64,000 nt of DNA from Perognathus longimembris pacificus. Taxonomy: Eukaryota > Chordata > Mammalia > Rodentia > Heteromyidae. A model generated the notes under the pieces. The model saw only the letters and a list, made by a program, of their open reading frames with translations, had not been told where the DNA came from and did not search any database. The stretch spans positions 874,755-938,754 of the forward strand of contig NC_063175.1 in the NCBI RefSeq assembly GCF_023159225.1, in the 5' to 3' direction. The position numbers and the translations under genes are program-made. This document shows positions 49,501-56,148 of this stretch, one piece after another (positions within the stretch are counted from its first letter, which is position 1; each line of letters begins with the position of its first letter).

Positions 49501-52500
49501 TGTTTTCTTAAAGCAATGGTTCTCAAGATGGGTAGAAGCCATCATCACCTAAAACTACTATAAATTGGGAACAAAATAAGTGAGTATGGAAAATGATTTT
49601 TACTGAATCTAATTGAATTTCATTAAGTTTACACCTAGAGAATGAACAGTTTAATTTAAACTGAATGATGAATTTTCGCTTTCCTTTCGCTGATACTTGA
49701 ATTTAAACCAAGGGCCTCATCCTTGCTTGCTCAGATGATGTTGTACCACTTATACCATGTTTCCAGTCCTGCTTTTGCTAAGTTTATTTGGAGATGGAGT
49801 CTCTCAGACTGTCCTGCTTAGTCTGGCTTAGAACTGCAATTTTCCACATACTAGACTCTTTTTTTTTTTTTTTTTTCTGCCAGTCCGTGTTGGCTTGGAC
49901 TCAGCCAGTCCTGTCTAAGCACTGTCCCTGGCTTCTTTTTGCTCAAAGCTAGCACTCTGCCACTTGAGCCACAGCGCCATTTCTGGCCGTTTTCTGTATA
50001 TGTGGTGCTGGGGAATCGAACCCAGGGCCTCATGTATACGAGGCAGGCACTCTTGCCACTAGGCCATATTCCCAGCCCACATCCTAGACTCTGGAGTAGC
50101 TAGGATTATTGGTGTGAGCTACCAGTTCCAACCTAAATTTTAAGAAATGAGACTACTAATTTACTAAACTATCTTTAAAATGTTAATGGTAGTATTTAAT
50201 AAAACCACCTGTTTGGGGCCACATTCACATTTTTTTTCAATACTCACTTTTTACTGAATTACATACCATTGCACATACGTAGTAAATAATTTTTCCCAGC
50301 AGAATAGAATGTATTCTGAAATTGAGATAAAAATTAATATTCTTCACAAGGTCTCACATCTTTAATAATAAACCACACATAAGGTACTAAAGAACACTAA
50401 TATACACTGAGAATCTACTGTGCTACTTTTCCTTTTTTTGAGCTAACACCATGTCAATGAAATAAGTAAATAGCATGACACTGAGTAACTCGTAAACACC
50501 TGACTTCTTTATATTTCTAAATACAGGGTCTTACTATGCAGCCCAGTCTGGTCTGGGACTCAGTATCTTCCTGCCTGTGGCTCCTGAGTGCTGGGACTGT
50601 AGTATACCATCAAGCCAGACCTGAAGTATTTTTTCAAATTAATTTTTACTGGTCAAATTTACACTTCAAATTTTTCTCCACAAAAAGTTCTTATTTGGCT
50701 CTCCTAAAAAAACATAGTATATGACTTTTACAGAGACAAAATTTTTAATAATGCACAATATCAGAAATTTAATAACCCCGCCCCTCCACGCCCCACCCAC
50801 TAGCCTCGGAACTCTAGAGCTACACAGAAATAATGATGGCAGGAAAATAAACTAAAGCACTTACAGATTTCCAAGTAGCAACATTCTTTTCCACAAAAGT
50901 GAATATTGTGTCACACTGGTCCAAAGGAAGACAATCCAAAACATCTCCCAACAACACGAAAGGTGTAGATGCAGTACAAATACCTTCAGGTAGAACACAG
51001 TGAATTTAAAAGTTTAAACTGTAGAATAAAACAGCTTAAGAAAAATAGTTTTAAAGAATAACTTACGAGGTATACTGTCACACATCACGTTTTAGAAAGA
51101 AATAAAAGCAACCTAAAAATCCCCAAATGGGACACACTTAAGTAATTTCTGATATGTGCACTCAATAAGCATAATGATACCATTAGGGGCTGGGGATATG
51201 GCCTAGTGGCAAGAGTGCTTGCCTCATAATGATACCATTATTGTGTGTGTATGCCTATCCTGGGGCTTGAATTCAGGGCCTAGGAACTATTCTTGAGCTT
51301 TTGTGCTTAAGGTTAGCACCCTACCAATTGATACCCCAGCTCCACCTCCAACTTTTTGGTGGTTAATTGGAGATGAGTCTCATGGACTTTCCTGGACAAG
51401 CTGGCTTCAAATTGTGATTCTCAGGTCTCCTCACTGAATAGCAAGGATTACCTCTGCATAAGTGAATCTAATTTATTCACTATTAAATCTTAGCTCATTA
51501 CCAGGCACTGGTACTATGACTAAGAGAAAGAATACTAGATGCTCAAATATTTAGTGAGAGAATGATACAACTGGAGAATAAAGAAAGTGCCAAAATAGGT
51601 AATGTATAACAGATGAGAAATAAGAGTGAACTAATTTGGTGAGCTAAATGCTTGGCAAAGGTGGGAGCCAGCTGAATTTAAGAACAAACAAGGGCAATAC
51701 AACTTGTGTGGGGGGATGGGGCAAAAAACTGGGAGAGCACGAGGGGAAGGGGCAACATTGTCCAAAAAGAAATGTACTCTTTACCTGACTTATATAACTA
51801 ACCCCTCTGTACATCACCCCAGAAAAACAAATAAATGAAGAAAGAATAAAGAAGGGGTTAAATGGGACATGGCTCAATGACAGAACACTTGACTTAGCAT
51901 GTGTGAAGCCATGGATTTGATCTGCAGCATTTTATACAGAAAAAGATAATAAAATATCAAGAACAAAACCCAAAGAGGTGTAGGGAGAAGTTTTAAATAT
52001 AACATGCCCTGTCCAAGATAACTTTAAAAACTGAAACAAAACCACTTACCTTCAGTTACTCCCCCAATGGCAAGAGAAATAATAGCTAAGACATTTTCAC
52101 ATGACGAATGATTTATCTACCAACAGAAGAGAAATAACTTAATTTAGAAGCGTTCAGACTAACTTGGTAACAATCAAAACATGCTGACATTAGATTGTCA
52201 CACATGGAATAAAGAGATTTTTTTAATAGACGCAATTTTCTTCTAAAATAAAAATGTAAAATGAATATATGTAGAAATATATCAATAAGCATGTGATTCA
52301 ACTAAAATCCAATGGTCTCAGGAAAATGGACATATTAGCAAGCCTAAGTCCATAAGCAAAGTGTTGAGGCTATAAATATTCAATCAAAAGCTCAAGGCAA
52401 AGTAGGATCTGAATACTAACATTAACACTGATGCATCAATTTATATATTTGAAAAAGTATCTTATAGGAGGGAGCTAGTGCTTCACCATTATAAGCATTC

Positions 52501-55500
52501 ATTATGTTGTTTTGTATTAAAAGAATGGCATTTCCTTCACAATGGAAAAGTTACTAAGGCTGAAAAAAAAAAGAAAGTATTATGACTATTAGAAGAGAAT
52601 CTAGCTCTTTGAAACTCAACCAATGTGATAAAGAAGTAAGCTGTTGAAAAATGTCCTTTCATTCAGGCATCCTACTCAGGGCAAATAAATTTCAGGTTCT
52701 TCATCATTAGGCGAAATTTCTCTACCAAGGCTAGAGTCCTTACTGATGAGGAAAGGAAGATGCTACAGGAAAAGGAAGGAATGGCGTTCTAGTTCCTAAG
52801 TTGAAAATCCTTTGATTCAGTCTTTTATGTCAGTACAGGATACGCAACTCTTTGTACAGCAAAGAGAGAGATTCACCTTCAGCCTCTCTAGTTTCTGCTT
52901 ATTAACATTACATGTTAATTTTTCTTAGAACCAAATGCTTACACTGCACCTCTGCTTAATTATGATCTAATTATTATACTGCAGATCAAGTCAGCTTTCA
53001 CAAGGCAATCAGCTCCTGCTAGTAAAAAAAAAGTCAACTTTAAATATGCATTGTACAAATAAAAGCCATTATGTAATAATAGATAATGTGCCAGCAAAAT
53101 TAAAAAATATACTTACAATTTCTTCTTCTAGAACACCTCTGAAAGCTTGGTCAAGGGTACATTTTTTTTCATTTTCACTATTAAAAACAAAAGATATGTC
53201 ATTTTCTTAAACAGCTCAGTATAAGCATATAAATATTTAGGCAAGTACTTTTCACAGATGAGTATCTTACCTGCCAGGTAACTGGGTGAAGGTATTCAAC
53301 AATGGCTTGATATTTTTGTTGTTTAAGGCCTCTCTGGTAGATTTCTATAAAAGTAAAAATGGCCAGTTGGAGCGATCTTGTTTATTGTTTACTGAAAAAT
53401 AAACTATTCTTCAATAATTCTTTCCAATTAAGAAATACTTATTTCAAATGCCAAATAAGGATACAGATTCTCATCACTTTAAGTCAAGGAAGAGTTTCAG
53501 GTTTTCCCTTGCACCATCCTTTTAAATATCATATCCACCCTAGTGTTTTATTTTACTTTTAAAAATCTTCAACTGGATGTTGGTGTGTCAAACCCATAAT
53601 CCAAGCTACTCAGGAGGCTGAGATCTGAGGATCCCAGTATGAAGCAGGCCAGACTCTTTTACGTTCAGTTAACCAGCAAAATGACAAAATGAAGTTGTGG
53701 CTCAAATAGTAGAGCACTAACTCTGAGTGGAAAAGCCAAAAAGAATAAGACACTTAGTTCAAGTTCCAGAACCAACATAGCAGGAAAAGAACACTTTCAT
53801 ATGTCTCATAATTTACACTCCTTGGTTCTGAAATTTTATAGCTCCCCTATGATCTTGGATGTTATCTCACTGAATCTATTCAACCTTATTCATATGCTAT
53901 TATTCTCTAACCTATATCTCCAATGAAGCCTGGCCATTTTTCACCATATCCTATCATGCTCATATTCATATTGTTCTTCCCATCTGTTTATCCAATTTCT
54001 ATTTACTTTTCTACAGCCATTTGAAGTCATACTCCTTGCAGTTACCTTGTTTAGCAGTCTGTAACAAATAGTAAGCAATGAATGAATATCTGCTGATTAA
54101 AACCAGTCATAAGCACAAAAATTGAGCAAAGTCATTCATTCTTTATAAACTTACTTATCTGTATAGTCATCATGTTGCCTCATAAAGAAGTTAGATCTAC
54201 ACTGTGAATGCCCACTCCAGGATTTTCCATGAGAGCCTGATCTCTCTTCATCCGTTAAATAAGAGGGTTGTTGAGGGCACAGAAATGGAGGGTGAAGAAA
54301 TGTAGGAGCGGTACTCACTAGACACTATATTGAAAATGAACTACACAACTTGTGGGTGGAGACAGGAGAGAAAAACTGAGAACAAAGGGGTGACACTGTC
54401 CAAAAAGAAATACATTCAAGGAATGTGGCTTGTGATAGAATGTTTGCCTAGCATGCATGAGACCCTGGGTTTGACTCCTTGGTACCACGTAATCACAAAA
54501 AAATTAAAAAATTATTATTATTTTTGGCCAGTCATGGGACTTGAACCCAGATGCCTGGGAACTGTCCCTGAGCTCTTTTTGCTAAAGGCTAGTGATCTAC
54601 CACTTGAGCCACAGCACCATTTCTAACTTTGCTGTTTACCTGGTACTGAGGAATCGAACCCAGAGCTTCATGAAGGCTAAGCAAGCACTCTACTGCTAAG
54701 CTACATCCCAGCCCAAGAATTACATTTTTATAAAAAAAAAACGTATTTATTACCTCACATATGAAACTATAACCCCTCTGTACATTACCTTTATAATAAT
54801 AATAATACAAGGGCTGTTGATCCTTCTATCAGCAGTAGAAACATCACTTGGGAGCTTGTTATACCTGCATAACCTCTGGCTGTCACTCTAGACTTAGTCT
54901 AGAATCTTCTAACAAGATCTCCAGGTGATACCACTGCATGCTGAAGCTTGAGAAGCAATAAACTAGAGGATCTCTAATTAAATGATCCCTTTTGGGGCAA
55001 GAGGCTTAGTACACAAGAGGCTCTAGATTTGATTGAGTAAACTGAGGGGAAAAAATCTCTTTTAGTGTCACTGTGATGGAAGAAAACGATTCTTATGACA
55101 AAAGTAAGATATAATTAAAACTTCATTGTGTGGTAGTGGTGAGGAACCCCACAAATATCACCACTGACTACAAACATTTGTCGTTCCTAGAATTTTCATT
55201 CTAAGTACAGTTATCTAAGTACATTTGTCTAGTTCAGACAAGCATGAAATGTTGGTGCAATGGTAGAGACAACCAAATTGCTTGTAACAGTTCATTATGT
55301 ATGCGTCTGTGTTGGGTAATATAAAAAGAACGTTGTTTCTAGCGTCAAAAAACAGCGAAGTAAGTCACTTAACTTTGGTTGGGGAGAAGGTTGTCTCATT
55401 TTCTATCTGCTGTATCACGAATGATGAGACAGCCATTTTAGCGTTATTCTAGGTGACCAAATTACTATGGAATGTGCCCTCCAGTGTTCAAACAACCGTT

Positions 55501-56091
55501 ACTCATTCGTCAAGAACAAAATAGCAGCTGGTCATCTTTTCCAAGGTGATCGGGTTGCCTGTAATTGCTCAGGTGCTCCTTATCCATCTCTTAGGACGAG
55601 ACACCGAGGGTTTAAAGGGGGGGTCGATGGGCTGCAGAAAGACCACCACCTGGCAGCTTAGGAGGCGGAGCAGGACCTTGAGCCGGTAGAGAGGAGCCCG
55701 GCTGGACCTGAGCGGAGGTCAGGAAAGACGAGCCCCGCAGAGCGAAGCCAGGGGCTGGACCTGAGCGGAGGCTGTCGGTCCCGAACTCTCCTCCCGAGCT
55801 ATGAAAGGCCTCGCACGCCGGGTTCCAGGACTCGCCAGCGGGCGGCGAAGGACTCGCAGTGGAGACAGGTAGGGCGCCTTCCGTGCCGCGCGGCCCCCGC
55901 GGGGGCCAGGAGCGAACGAGGCAGCGGGAACCCCTCAGTTCCGCTTGACCGTCGGGAGGAAAAATTCGAGGGATTTCAGGGAGAGGAAGGGAAGAGAAGC
56001 GCTGGATTAGGCCCGTACGCTCCCGCCTCCAACTCACCGTAAAACGCGTCCGCGCTTCTGGCAAACTGAAGAGCGGCGGCGTCGGAGACAT
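9369..56091 (-). CDS. THOC1: THOC1, THO complex subunit 1 (complete, 21 coding exons)
   Basis: THOC1 (p84/Hpr1/N5), core subunit of the nuclear THO/TREX complex that couples transcription and splicing to mRNA export; known from other mammals to bind the RB protein. CDS exons in transcript order: 56038-56091, 53271-53344, 53117-53177, 52050-52116, 50865-50983, 50267-50315, 49317-49412, 36364-36446, 32785-32858, 28284-28392, 26355-26486, 22261-22361, 20757-20823, 20508-20558, 20351-20421, 19722-19817, 19123-19188, 14122-14205, 10930-11077, 10029-10104, 9369-9661. They sum to 1971 nt, 656 residues plus stop, one residue shorter than human (the end reads LTNDETNS, human LTNDNETNS). All exon phases join without a break. 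Features are N-terminus [18 protein letters not shown], an acidic stretch around residues 202-225, a basic KPTRVVRKR segment near 408-416, acidic [10 protein letters not shown] near 543-552 and a death domain from about 570 to the C-terminus. The start ATG has A at -3. Confidence 0.98.
10029..10104 (-). CDS. THOC1: THOC1 exon 20 (acidic)
   Basis: Residues 535-560 ([25 protein letters not shown]), an acidic linker before the death domain. The donor is GTAAGA. Confidence 0.95.
10148..10385 (-). repeat. B1-like/Geo SINE with TSD
   Basis: Full minus-strand dimer with linker tttattggagataagag, inserted about 45 bp from THOC1 exon 20. The flanking cgaatgccaa repeat on both sides supports a retroposed unit of the chimeric type. 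Confidence 0.85.
10930..11077 (-). CDS. THOC1: THOC1 exon 19
   Basis: Residues 485-534 ([20 protein letters not shown] to [11 protein letters not shown]). The donor is GTAAGT. Confidence 0.96.
11505..11712. mobile_element. Old Tigger-type DNA transposon remnant
   Basis: Starts ggttgagcatcttataatcc, followed by A/T-rich aaaatgtgaaa-type blocks and tttagataggagatacc, resembling mammalian TcMar-Tigger termini. It is diverged and the family name is uncertain. Confidence 0.45.
12076..12495. repeat. B1-like/Geo SINE (+) followed by old SINE (-)
   Basis: 12076-12290 is a + dimer (gctacacaggaggctgagatc, ccctgagttcaagtcctagg). 12306-12495 is a minus element with ggattgaacccagggtttc and a B1-like head gaaattataggcatatgc. 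Confidence 0.7.
13030..13140 (-). repeat. B1 SINE
   Basis: Minus-strand B1: gacaaggtttcactatatag, gctggcctctatatcc, gtgctgggattacaggtgtg. It has no Geo half. Confidence 0.8.
13231..13428 (+). repeat. IDL-Geo SINE
   Basis: Complete ID-like plus Geo dimer flanked by cttactgca on both sides. Confidence 0.93.
13429..14110. other. THOC1 intron 18, no clear feature
   Basis: Apart from short purine-rich blocks I see no gene, RNA or recognisable repeat. Short open frames here are not conserved-looking. Confidence 0.5.
14122..14205 (-). CDS. THOC1: THOC1 exon 18
   Basis: Residues 457-485 ([28 protein letters not shown]). The donor is GTAAGT. Human has His where this has Tyr (E-H-M-P). Confidence 0.95.
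14345..14605 (-). repeat. B1-like/Geo SINE preceded by GTT/GGT microsatellite
   Basis: 14346-14380 is (ttg)n(gtg)n, probably the expanded complement of a CAA-rich SINE tail. Then comes a minus dimer with Geo (gaactcagggccggagtgctg) and B1-like (gatcctcagatcttagcctcc) halves. Confidence 0.8.
15065..15605. repeat. Two B1-like/Geo SINEs, opposite orientation
   Basis: 15070-15290 minus (ggtgcttgaactcaggacc, cctcctgaggagctaggag). 15390-15605 plus, diverged (ctactcgaggctgaggtctg, caagtcccatgaccagcac). Confidence 0.75.
15800..16035 (-). repeat. B1-like/Geo SINE
   Basis: Minus dimer with a long T run and the linker gctggttaattggagataagag. Confidence 0.8.
16466..16790. repeat. TG microsatellite and two head-to-head SINEs
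   Basis: 16466-16515 is a (tg)n run. 16525-16652 is the 3' part of a minus B1-like/Geo unit ending in the linker (gaggtaagagtcttacag). 16653-16785 is a truncated plus IDL-Geo. The B1-like head of the first unit is missing at the junction. Confidence 0.8.
16965..17500 (-). repeat. Two old B1-like/Geo SINEs
   Basis: 16985-17175 and 17250-17500. Both carry the minus-strand Geo block (gcttgaactc or gtttgaactcagg) then a B1-like head. Confidence 0.65.
18235..18440. mobile_element. hAT-type nonautonomous DNA element, old
   Basis: Blocks such as agtgggaaacctttttcttc, gccaaaggccatatggat and tgtgggccttatttggctt resemble mammalian hAT-Charlie MITE ends. The assignment is tentative. Confidence 0.45.
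19123..19188 (-). CDS. THOC1: THOC1 exon 17 (GC donor)
   Basis: Residues 435-457 ([23 protein letters not shown]). The exon must end ACG AG and the intron then begins GCAAGT (complement of 19117-19122). Joining there to exon 18 gives R-E-Y-M in frame, matching the family (R-E-H-M in human). No GT donor fits. Confidence 0.92.
19722..19817 (-). CDS. THOC1: THOC1 exon 16 (basic, NLS-like)
   Basis: Residues 403-435, containing [19 protein letters not shown] and ANKK. These are two basic clusters as in a bipartite nuclear localisation signal, in keeping with a nuclear protein. The donor is GTAAGT. Confidence 0.95.
19905..20095 (+). repeat. IDL-Geo SINE
   Basis: Complete dimer between THOC1 exons 15 and 16. 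Flanks aaaaatgtcacac and aaaaatgccacat are a slightly diverged TSD. Confidence 0.9.
20351..20421 (-). CDS. THOC1: THOC1 exon 15
   Basis: Residues 380-403 ([23 protein letters not shown]). The intron before it is only 86 bp. The donor is GTAATA. Confidence 0.95.
20508..20558 (-). CDS. THOC1: THOC1 exon 14
   Basis: 17 codons, [17 protein letters not shown], residues 363-379. The exon has a run of seven C bases. The donor is GTATGT. Confidence 0.95.
20757..20823 (-). CDS. THOC1: THOC1 exon 13
   Basis: Residues 340-362 ([23 protein letters not shown]). The donor is GTAAGT. Confidence 0.96.
21075..21290 (-). repeat. B1-like/Geo SINE
   Basis: Minus dimer: gttgtgggacttgaactcagg, gagccacagcactacttctg, then tcacatctcaacctcctgaa. 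Confidence 0.8.
21300..22255. other. THOC1 intron 12, no clear feature
   Basis: About 950 bp of non-repetitive-looking A/T-rich DNA. Scattered short frames only. Confidence 0.5.
22261..22361 (-). CDS. THOC1: THOC1 exon 12
   Basis: Residues 307-340 ([33 protein letters not shown]). The donor is GTAAGT. Confidence 0.96.
22362..23610. other. THOC1 intron 11, distal part, no clear feature
   Basis: No recognisable repeat or gene. It could hold diverged old repeats that need database comparison. Confidence 0.45.
23615..24130. repeat. Nested SINE cluster
   Basis: A minus B1-like/Geo dimer (23615-23727 and 23880-23985) is interrupted by a plus IDL-Geo (23728-23878). The latter lacks the ID/Geo junction: cctgg is followed directly by tgctgtggctcaag. 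24005-24130 is a further degraded minus SINE. Confidence 0.75.
24148..24357 (+). repeat. IDL-Geo SINE with palindromic TSD
   Basis: The dimer is flanked by aagaatattcttaa on both sides; the core aagaatattctt is a perfect palindrome. It ends in a 14-15 nt A-tail. Confidence 0.9.
24365..24860 (+). repeat. Run of three SINE units
   Basis: 24368-24550 B1-like/Geo; 24605-24700 B1-like head only (ctgggtgccagtggctctc); 24702-24860 IDL-Geo cut short after the gacggtgc block. Confidence 0.75.
24940..25235 (+). mobile_element. L1 3' fragment
   Basis: atggatggaattggagaac and atgttaagtgagacaagcc match the end of L1 ORF2 (compare 48418-48465 in this window). It is followed by a purine-rich 3' UTR block, interrupted by a TA-rich repeat. 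Confidence 0.75.
25236..26354. other. THOC1 intron 11, proximal part, no clear feature
   Basis: A/T-rich unique-looking sequence. No gene or repeat recognised. Confidence 0.5.
26355..26486 (-). CDS. THOC1: THOC1 exon 11
   Basis: Residues 263-306, 44 codons in phase 0 ([20 protein letters not shown] to FAKFLTSEK). The donor is GTATAT, a weaker site. Confidence 0.96.
26757..27165. mobile_element. TcMar-Tigger-type remnant with a SINE inside
   Basis: tagtcccttggtatctgtgg at one end and tgacaagaaaagtctgtata near the other are typical of mammalian Tigger-derived elements. 26930-27035 is a minus-strand tRNA/ID-like SINE inserted in it (gctaggcaagtgctctacta). Confidence 0.65.
27470..27660. repeat. 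ID-like SINE (-) and hAT-like fragment
   Basis: 27470-27545: gtattgaacccagatcccc and actgagctacatctcagc, a monomeric ID. 27560-27660: ggttgacaaactttctgtg, resembling the hAT-like remnant at 8806. Confidence 0.6.
27907..28105 (+). repeat. IDL-Geo SINE with TSD
   Basis: Complete dimer flanked by aaaatcagtagttta on both sides, about 180 bp from THOC1 exon 10. Confidence 0.94.
28284..28392 (-). CDS. THOC1: THOC1 exon 10
   Basis: Residues 226-262 ([37 protein letters not shown]). The donor is GTAAGT. Confidence 0.96.
28561..28752 (+). repeat. IDL-Geo SINE
   Basis: Complete dimer with flanking aaaagtttta on both sides. Confidence 0.9.
29266..29495 (+). repeat. IDL-Geo SINE with CAA-rich tail
   Basis: Complete dimer whose tail is aaacaacaacaa-like. 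The flanking acacata(a)gg repeat suggests a TSD. Confidence 0.88.
29620..30020 (-). repeat. Two B1-like/Geo SINEs
   Basis: 29620-29760 partial and 29785-30020 complete (gggcttgaacacagggccc, atggctaggatttcaggtgtg). Confidence 0.75.
30252..30468 (+). repeat. IDL-Geo SINE
   Basis: Complete dimer with a 17-nt A-tail in THOC1 intron 9. 30510-30650 next to it is an older 7SL/B1-like piece (+). Confidence 0.88.
30655..31820. other. THOC1 intron 9, no clear feature
   Basis: Over 1 kb of unique-looking sequence with no recognised repeat or gene. Confidence 0.45.
31825..32037 (-). repeat. IDL-Geo SINE with TSD
   Basis: Minus dimer flanked by cctaagactggctttt on both sides. Confidence 0.94.
32337..32540 (+). 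repeat. IDL-Geo SINE, first of two at the exon 9 donor
   Basis: The dimer (ctggggatatagcctagtgg) lies between TSD copies aaaaacttaccaag at 32323-32336 and 32541-32554. It is antisense to THOC1. Confidence 0.95.
32555..32774 (+). repeat. IDL-Geo SINE, second of two at the exon 9 donor
   Basis: The dimer with a CAA-rich tail lies between TSD copies at 32541-32554 and 32775-32788. It ends 10 bp from THOC1 exon 9. Confidence 0.95.
32785..32858 (-). CDS. THOC1: THOC1 exon 9
   Basis: Residues 202-226, acidic ([24 protein letters not shown]). The donor TG|GTAAGT overlaps a 14-bp sequence copied twice more downstream by SINE insertions. Confidence 0.95.
33065..33310 (+). repeat. B1-like/Geo dimeric SINE
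   Basis: A well-preserved example of the chimeric family: B1-like ctactcaggaggctgagctc and agccagcctgggcag, linker tctccaataaactac, then the Geo half. Confidence 0.88.
33555..33752 (+). repeat. IDL-Geo SINE
   Basis: Complete dimer (gctgggaatatggcccagtgg to ccccaggactggc) with an AAAC-rich tail. Confidence 0.92.
33855..34890 (+). repeat. Cluster of short tRNA-like and B1-like SINEs
   Basis: 33855-33945 and 34295-34370 are monomeric units of the type gaggc(a/g)tggct(c/g)aa...ttcaaaccctag. 34005-34240 holds B1-like pieces. 34520-34750 is a B1-like/Geo dimer and 34790-34890 a degraded Geo-like unit. Confidence 0.6.
35170..35395 (-). repeat. B1-like/Geo SINE
   Basis: Minus dimer: ccagttttggggcttgaactt, gctaaattggagctaagag, then cttcctgagtagctagaatg. 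Confidence 0.8.
36083..36318 (+). repeat. B1-like/Geo SINE
   Basis: Dimer ending about 45 bp from THOC1 exon 8 on its downstream (intron 8) side. Confidence 0.82.
36364..36446 (-). CDS. THOC1: THOC1 exon 8
   Basis: Residues 174-201 ([28 protein letters not shown]). The donor is GTAAGA. Intron 7 before it is about 12.9 kb, the largest in the gene, enlarged by L1 and SINEs. Confidence 0.95.
36570..37390. repeat. B1 and older SINE pieces
   Basis: 36570-36720 minus B1 (ttgctatgtggctcagg). 36895-37165 old plus units with a terminal ggactggaggcatggctc block. 37325-37390 truncated plus B1 (gtggttcatgtctgtaatcc). Confidence 0.6.
37500..37620. repeat. Purine-rich GGAA/GAGA tract
   Basis: A continuous run of aggaa and gagaa blocks, a low-complexity polypurine strand that could adopt triplex-like structure. 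Confidence 0.8.
37780..39250 (+). mobile_element. Ancient L1 ORF2 3' remnant, broken by SINEs
   Basis: Diverged text equivalent to the last part of L1 ORF2: tgacctatggcaaggtag, agacaccaaaaaagtat, taaatggccaataaacat, accatgagatatcacttta and the later tgaaaacattacgctaaatg. It is interrupted by an ID-like unit (37992-38075) and SINEs at 38567-38950. It is much older than the nested L1s. Confidence 0.65.
38567..38830 (+). repeat. IDL-Geo SINE with duplicated ID head
   Basis: The first part of the ID half (gctgggaatatggcctagtg to cttgaagccctt) occurs twice in tandem, at about 38569-38622 and 38621-38674. The rest of the dimer follows. A B1-like head (38832-38950) sits directly after the A-tail. 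Confidence 0.85.
39486..39700 (+). repeat. IDL-Geo SINE with TSD
   Basis: Complete dimer with a 19-nt A-tail flanked by aaaagttctcctga on both sides. It is a young-looking copy. Confidence 0.94.
39832..40034 (-). repeat. IDL-Geo SINE
   Basis: Minus dimer, ID head ending ccacattcccaacccc, flanked by tagattttt on both sides. Confidence 0.88.
40320..41160 (+). repeat. Two B1-like/Geo SINEs
   Basis: 40322-40520 (lacks the first part of the B1 head) and 40922-41160 (complete, 22-nt A-tail, flanked by aagaatatataaagcag). Confidence 0.82.
41418..41627 (+). repeat. IDL-Geo SINE with TSD
   Basis: Complete dimer flanked by aaacaaaggag on both sides. Confidence 0.93.
45296..49180 (+). mobile_element. 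Younger L1 nested in the older one
   Basis: 5'-truncated L1 beginning near the end of the ORF2 endonuclease domain ([22 protein letters not shown] motif at 45379-45387). It runs through reverse transcriptase (FADD at 46788-46799) to the C-terminal region and 3' UTR with an aataaatttaaaaaa tail. A 14-bp TSD, aagaaatgtatcca, lies at 45282-45295 and 49181-49194. ORF2 is broken by single-base frameshifts, two in A-runs (near 46270 and 47285), and others after 47810, so it is not active. A SINE (48803-49003) sits in its 3' UTR. Confidence 0.96.
48803..49003 (-). repeat. IDL-Geo SINE in L1 3' UTR
   Basis: Minus dimer flanked by atatgttctt on both sides. It is younger than both L1s, giving a three-level nesting. 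Confidence 0.93.
49317..49412 (-). CDS. THOC1: THOC1 exon 7
   Basis: Residues 142-174 ([33 protein letters not shown]). The donor is GTAAGC. The 7.4-kb nested L1 insertion begins 50 bp downstream of the exon, in antisense orientation to the gene. Confidence 0.96.
49690..50135 (-). repeat. B1-like SINE split by an IDL-Geo SINE
   Basis: Old minus unit at 49690-49850 and 50095-50135. The minus IDL-Geo at 49860-50079 is inserted in it, flanked by (a/c)ctagactct. The inserted copy carries a small internal duplication of ccagtcctg. Confidence 0.8.
50267..50315 (-). CDS. THOC1: THOC1 exon 6
   Basis: Residues 126-142, [16 protein letters not shown](D). This 49-nt exon ends in phase 1. The donor is GTATGT. 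Confidence 0.95.
50515..50630 (-). repeat. B1 SINE
   Basis: gggtcttactatgcagccc, gtctggtctgggactc and gagtgctgggactgtag, a minus B1. Confidence 0.75.
50865..50983 (-). CDS. THOC1: THOC1 exon 5
   Basis: Residues 86-125, starting [20 protein letters not shown] and ending NVATWKS. The donor is GTAAGT. Confidence 0.96.
51186..51225 (+). repeat. Tail-less 40-nt ID fragment with 15-bp TSD
   Basis: Only the first 40 nt of the ID unit (ggggctggggatatggccta to gagtgcttgcctc), without Geo half or A-tail, between perfect copies of ataatgataccatta at 51171-51185 and 51226-51240. Confidence 0.95.
51250..51460 (-). repeat. B1-like/Geo SINE
   Basis: Minus dimer with linker ggtggttaattggagatgag. The B1 head is diverged. 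Confidence 0.75.
51695..51940 (+). mobile_element. L1 3' end fragment and ID-like SINE
   Basis: 51695-51845: acattgtccaaaaagaaatg and aacccctctgtacatcaccc, an L1 3' end. 51860-51940: gacatggctcaatgacag, a monomeric ID-like unit. Confidence 0.7.
52050..52116 (-). CDS. THOC1: THOC1 exon 4
   Basis: Residues 64-86, [19 protein letters not shown] then VTEG. The donor is GTAAGT and the exon ends in phase 1. Confidence 0.96.
52120..53110. other. THOC1 intron 3, no clear feature
   Basis: About 940 bp of unique-looking A/T-rich intron without recognised repeats. Confidence 0.5.
53117..53177 (-). CDS. THOC1: THOC1 exon 3
   Basis: Residues 43-63 ([21 protein letters not shown]). The intron before it is only 93 bp. 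The donor is GTAAGT. Confidence 0.96.
53271..53344 (-). CDS. THOC1: THOC1 exon 2
   Basis: Residues 19-43 ([19 protein letters not shown], then TQLPGS). The acceptor is ttttatag and the donor is GTAAGA. Confidence 0.96.
53575..53795 (+). repeat. B1-like/Geo SINE, diverged
   Basis: ctactcaggaggctgagatc, then the linker cagttaaccagcaaaatg and a weak Geo half. Confidence 0.75.
54335..54810. repeat. L1 3' end split by two SINEs
   Basis: 54335-54420 and 54715-54810 are L1 3' UTR (gacactgtccaaaaagaaat; aacccctctgtacattacc then taat repeats). In between are a plus ID (54420-54505) and a minus IDL-Geo (54520-54714). Confidence 0.78.
56038..56091 (-). CDS. THOC1: THOC1 exon 1 (coding part)
   Basis: Residues 1-18, [21 protein letters not shown] is the complement of 56089-56091; the donor is GTGAGT just below 56038. 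It lies inside the CpG island. Confidence 0.96.
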
Positions 56092-56136
56092 TTTTTCGGT
56101 TGCGCGTACCCGCCACTGCGCCGCGGCGCCGAGCGA

Positions 56137-56148
56137 TGACGTCACGTG
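56137..56148. promoter_or_regulatory. Overlapping CRE and E-box
   Basis: TGACGTCA (56137-56144), a full CRE/ATF palindrome, overlaps CACGTG (56143-56148), an E-box of the USF/MYC type. It is 46 bp upstream of the THOC1 ATG, within the likely core promoter. Binding is inferred from sequence only. Confidence 0.75.

Noticed and set aside
56143..56145. Possible in-frame upstream start extending THOC1
   Set aside because: The upstream codon is GTG within the E-box, not ATG, and known THOC1 proteins begin MSPTPP.
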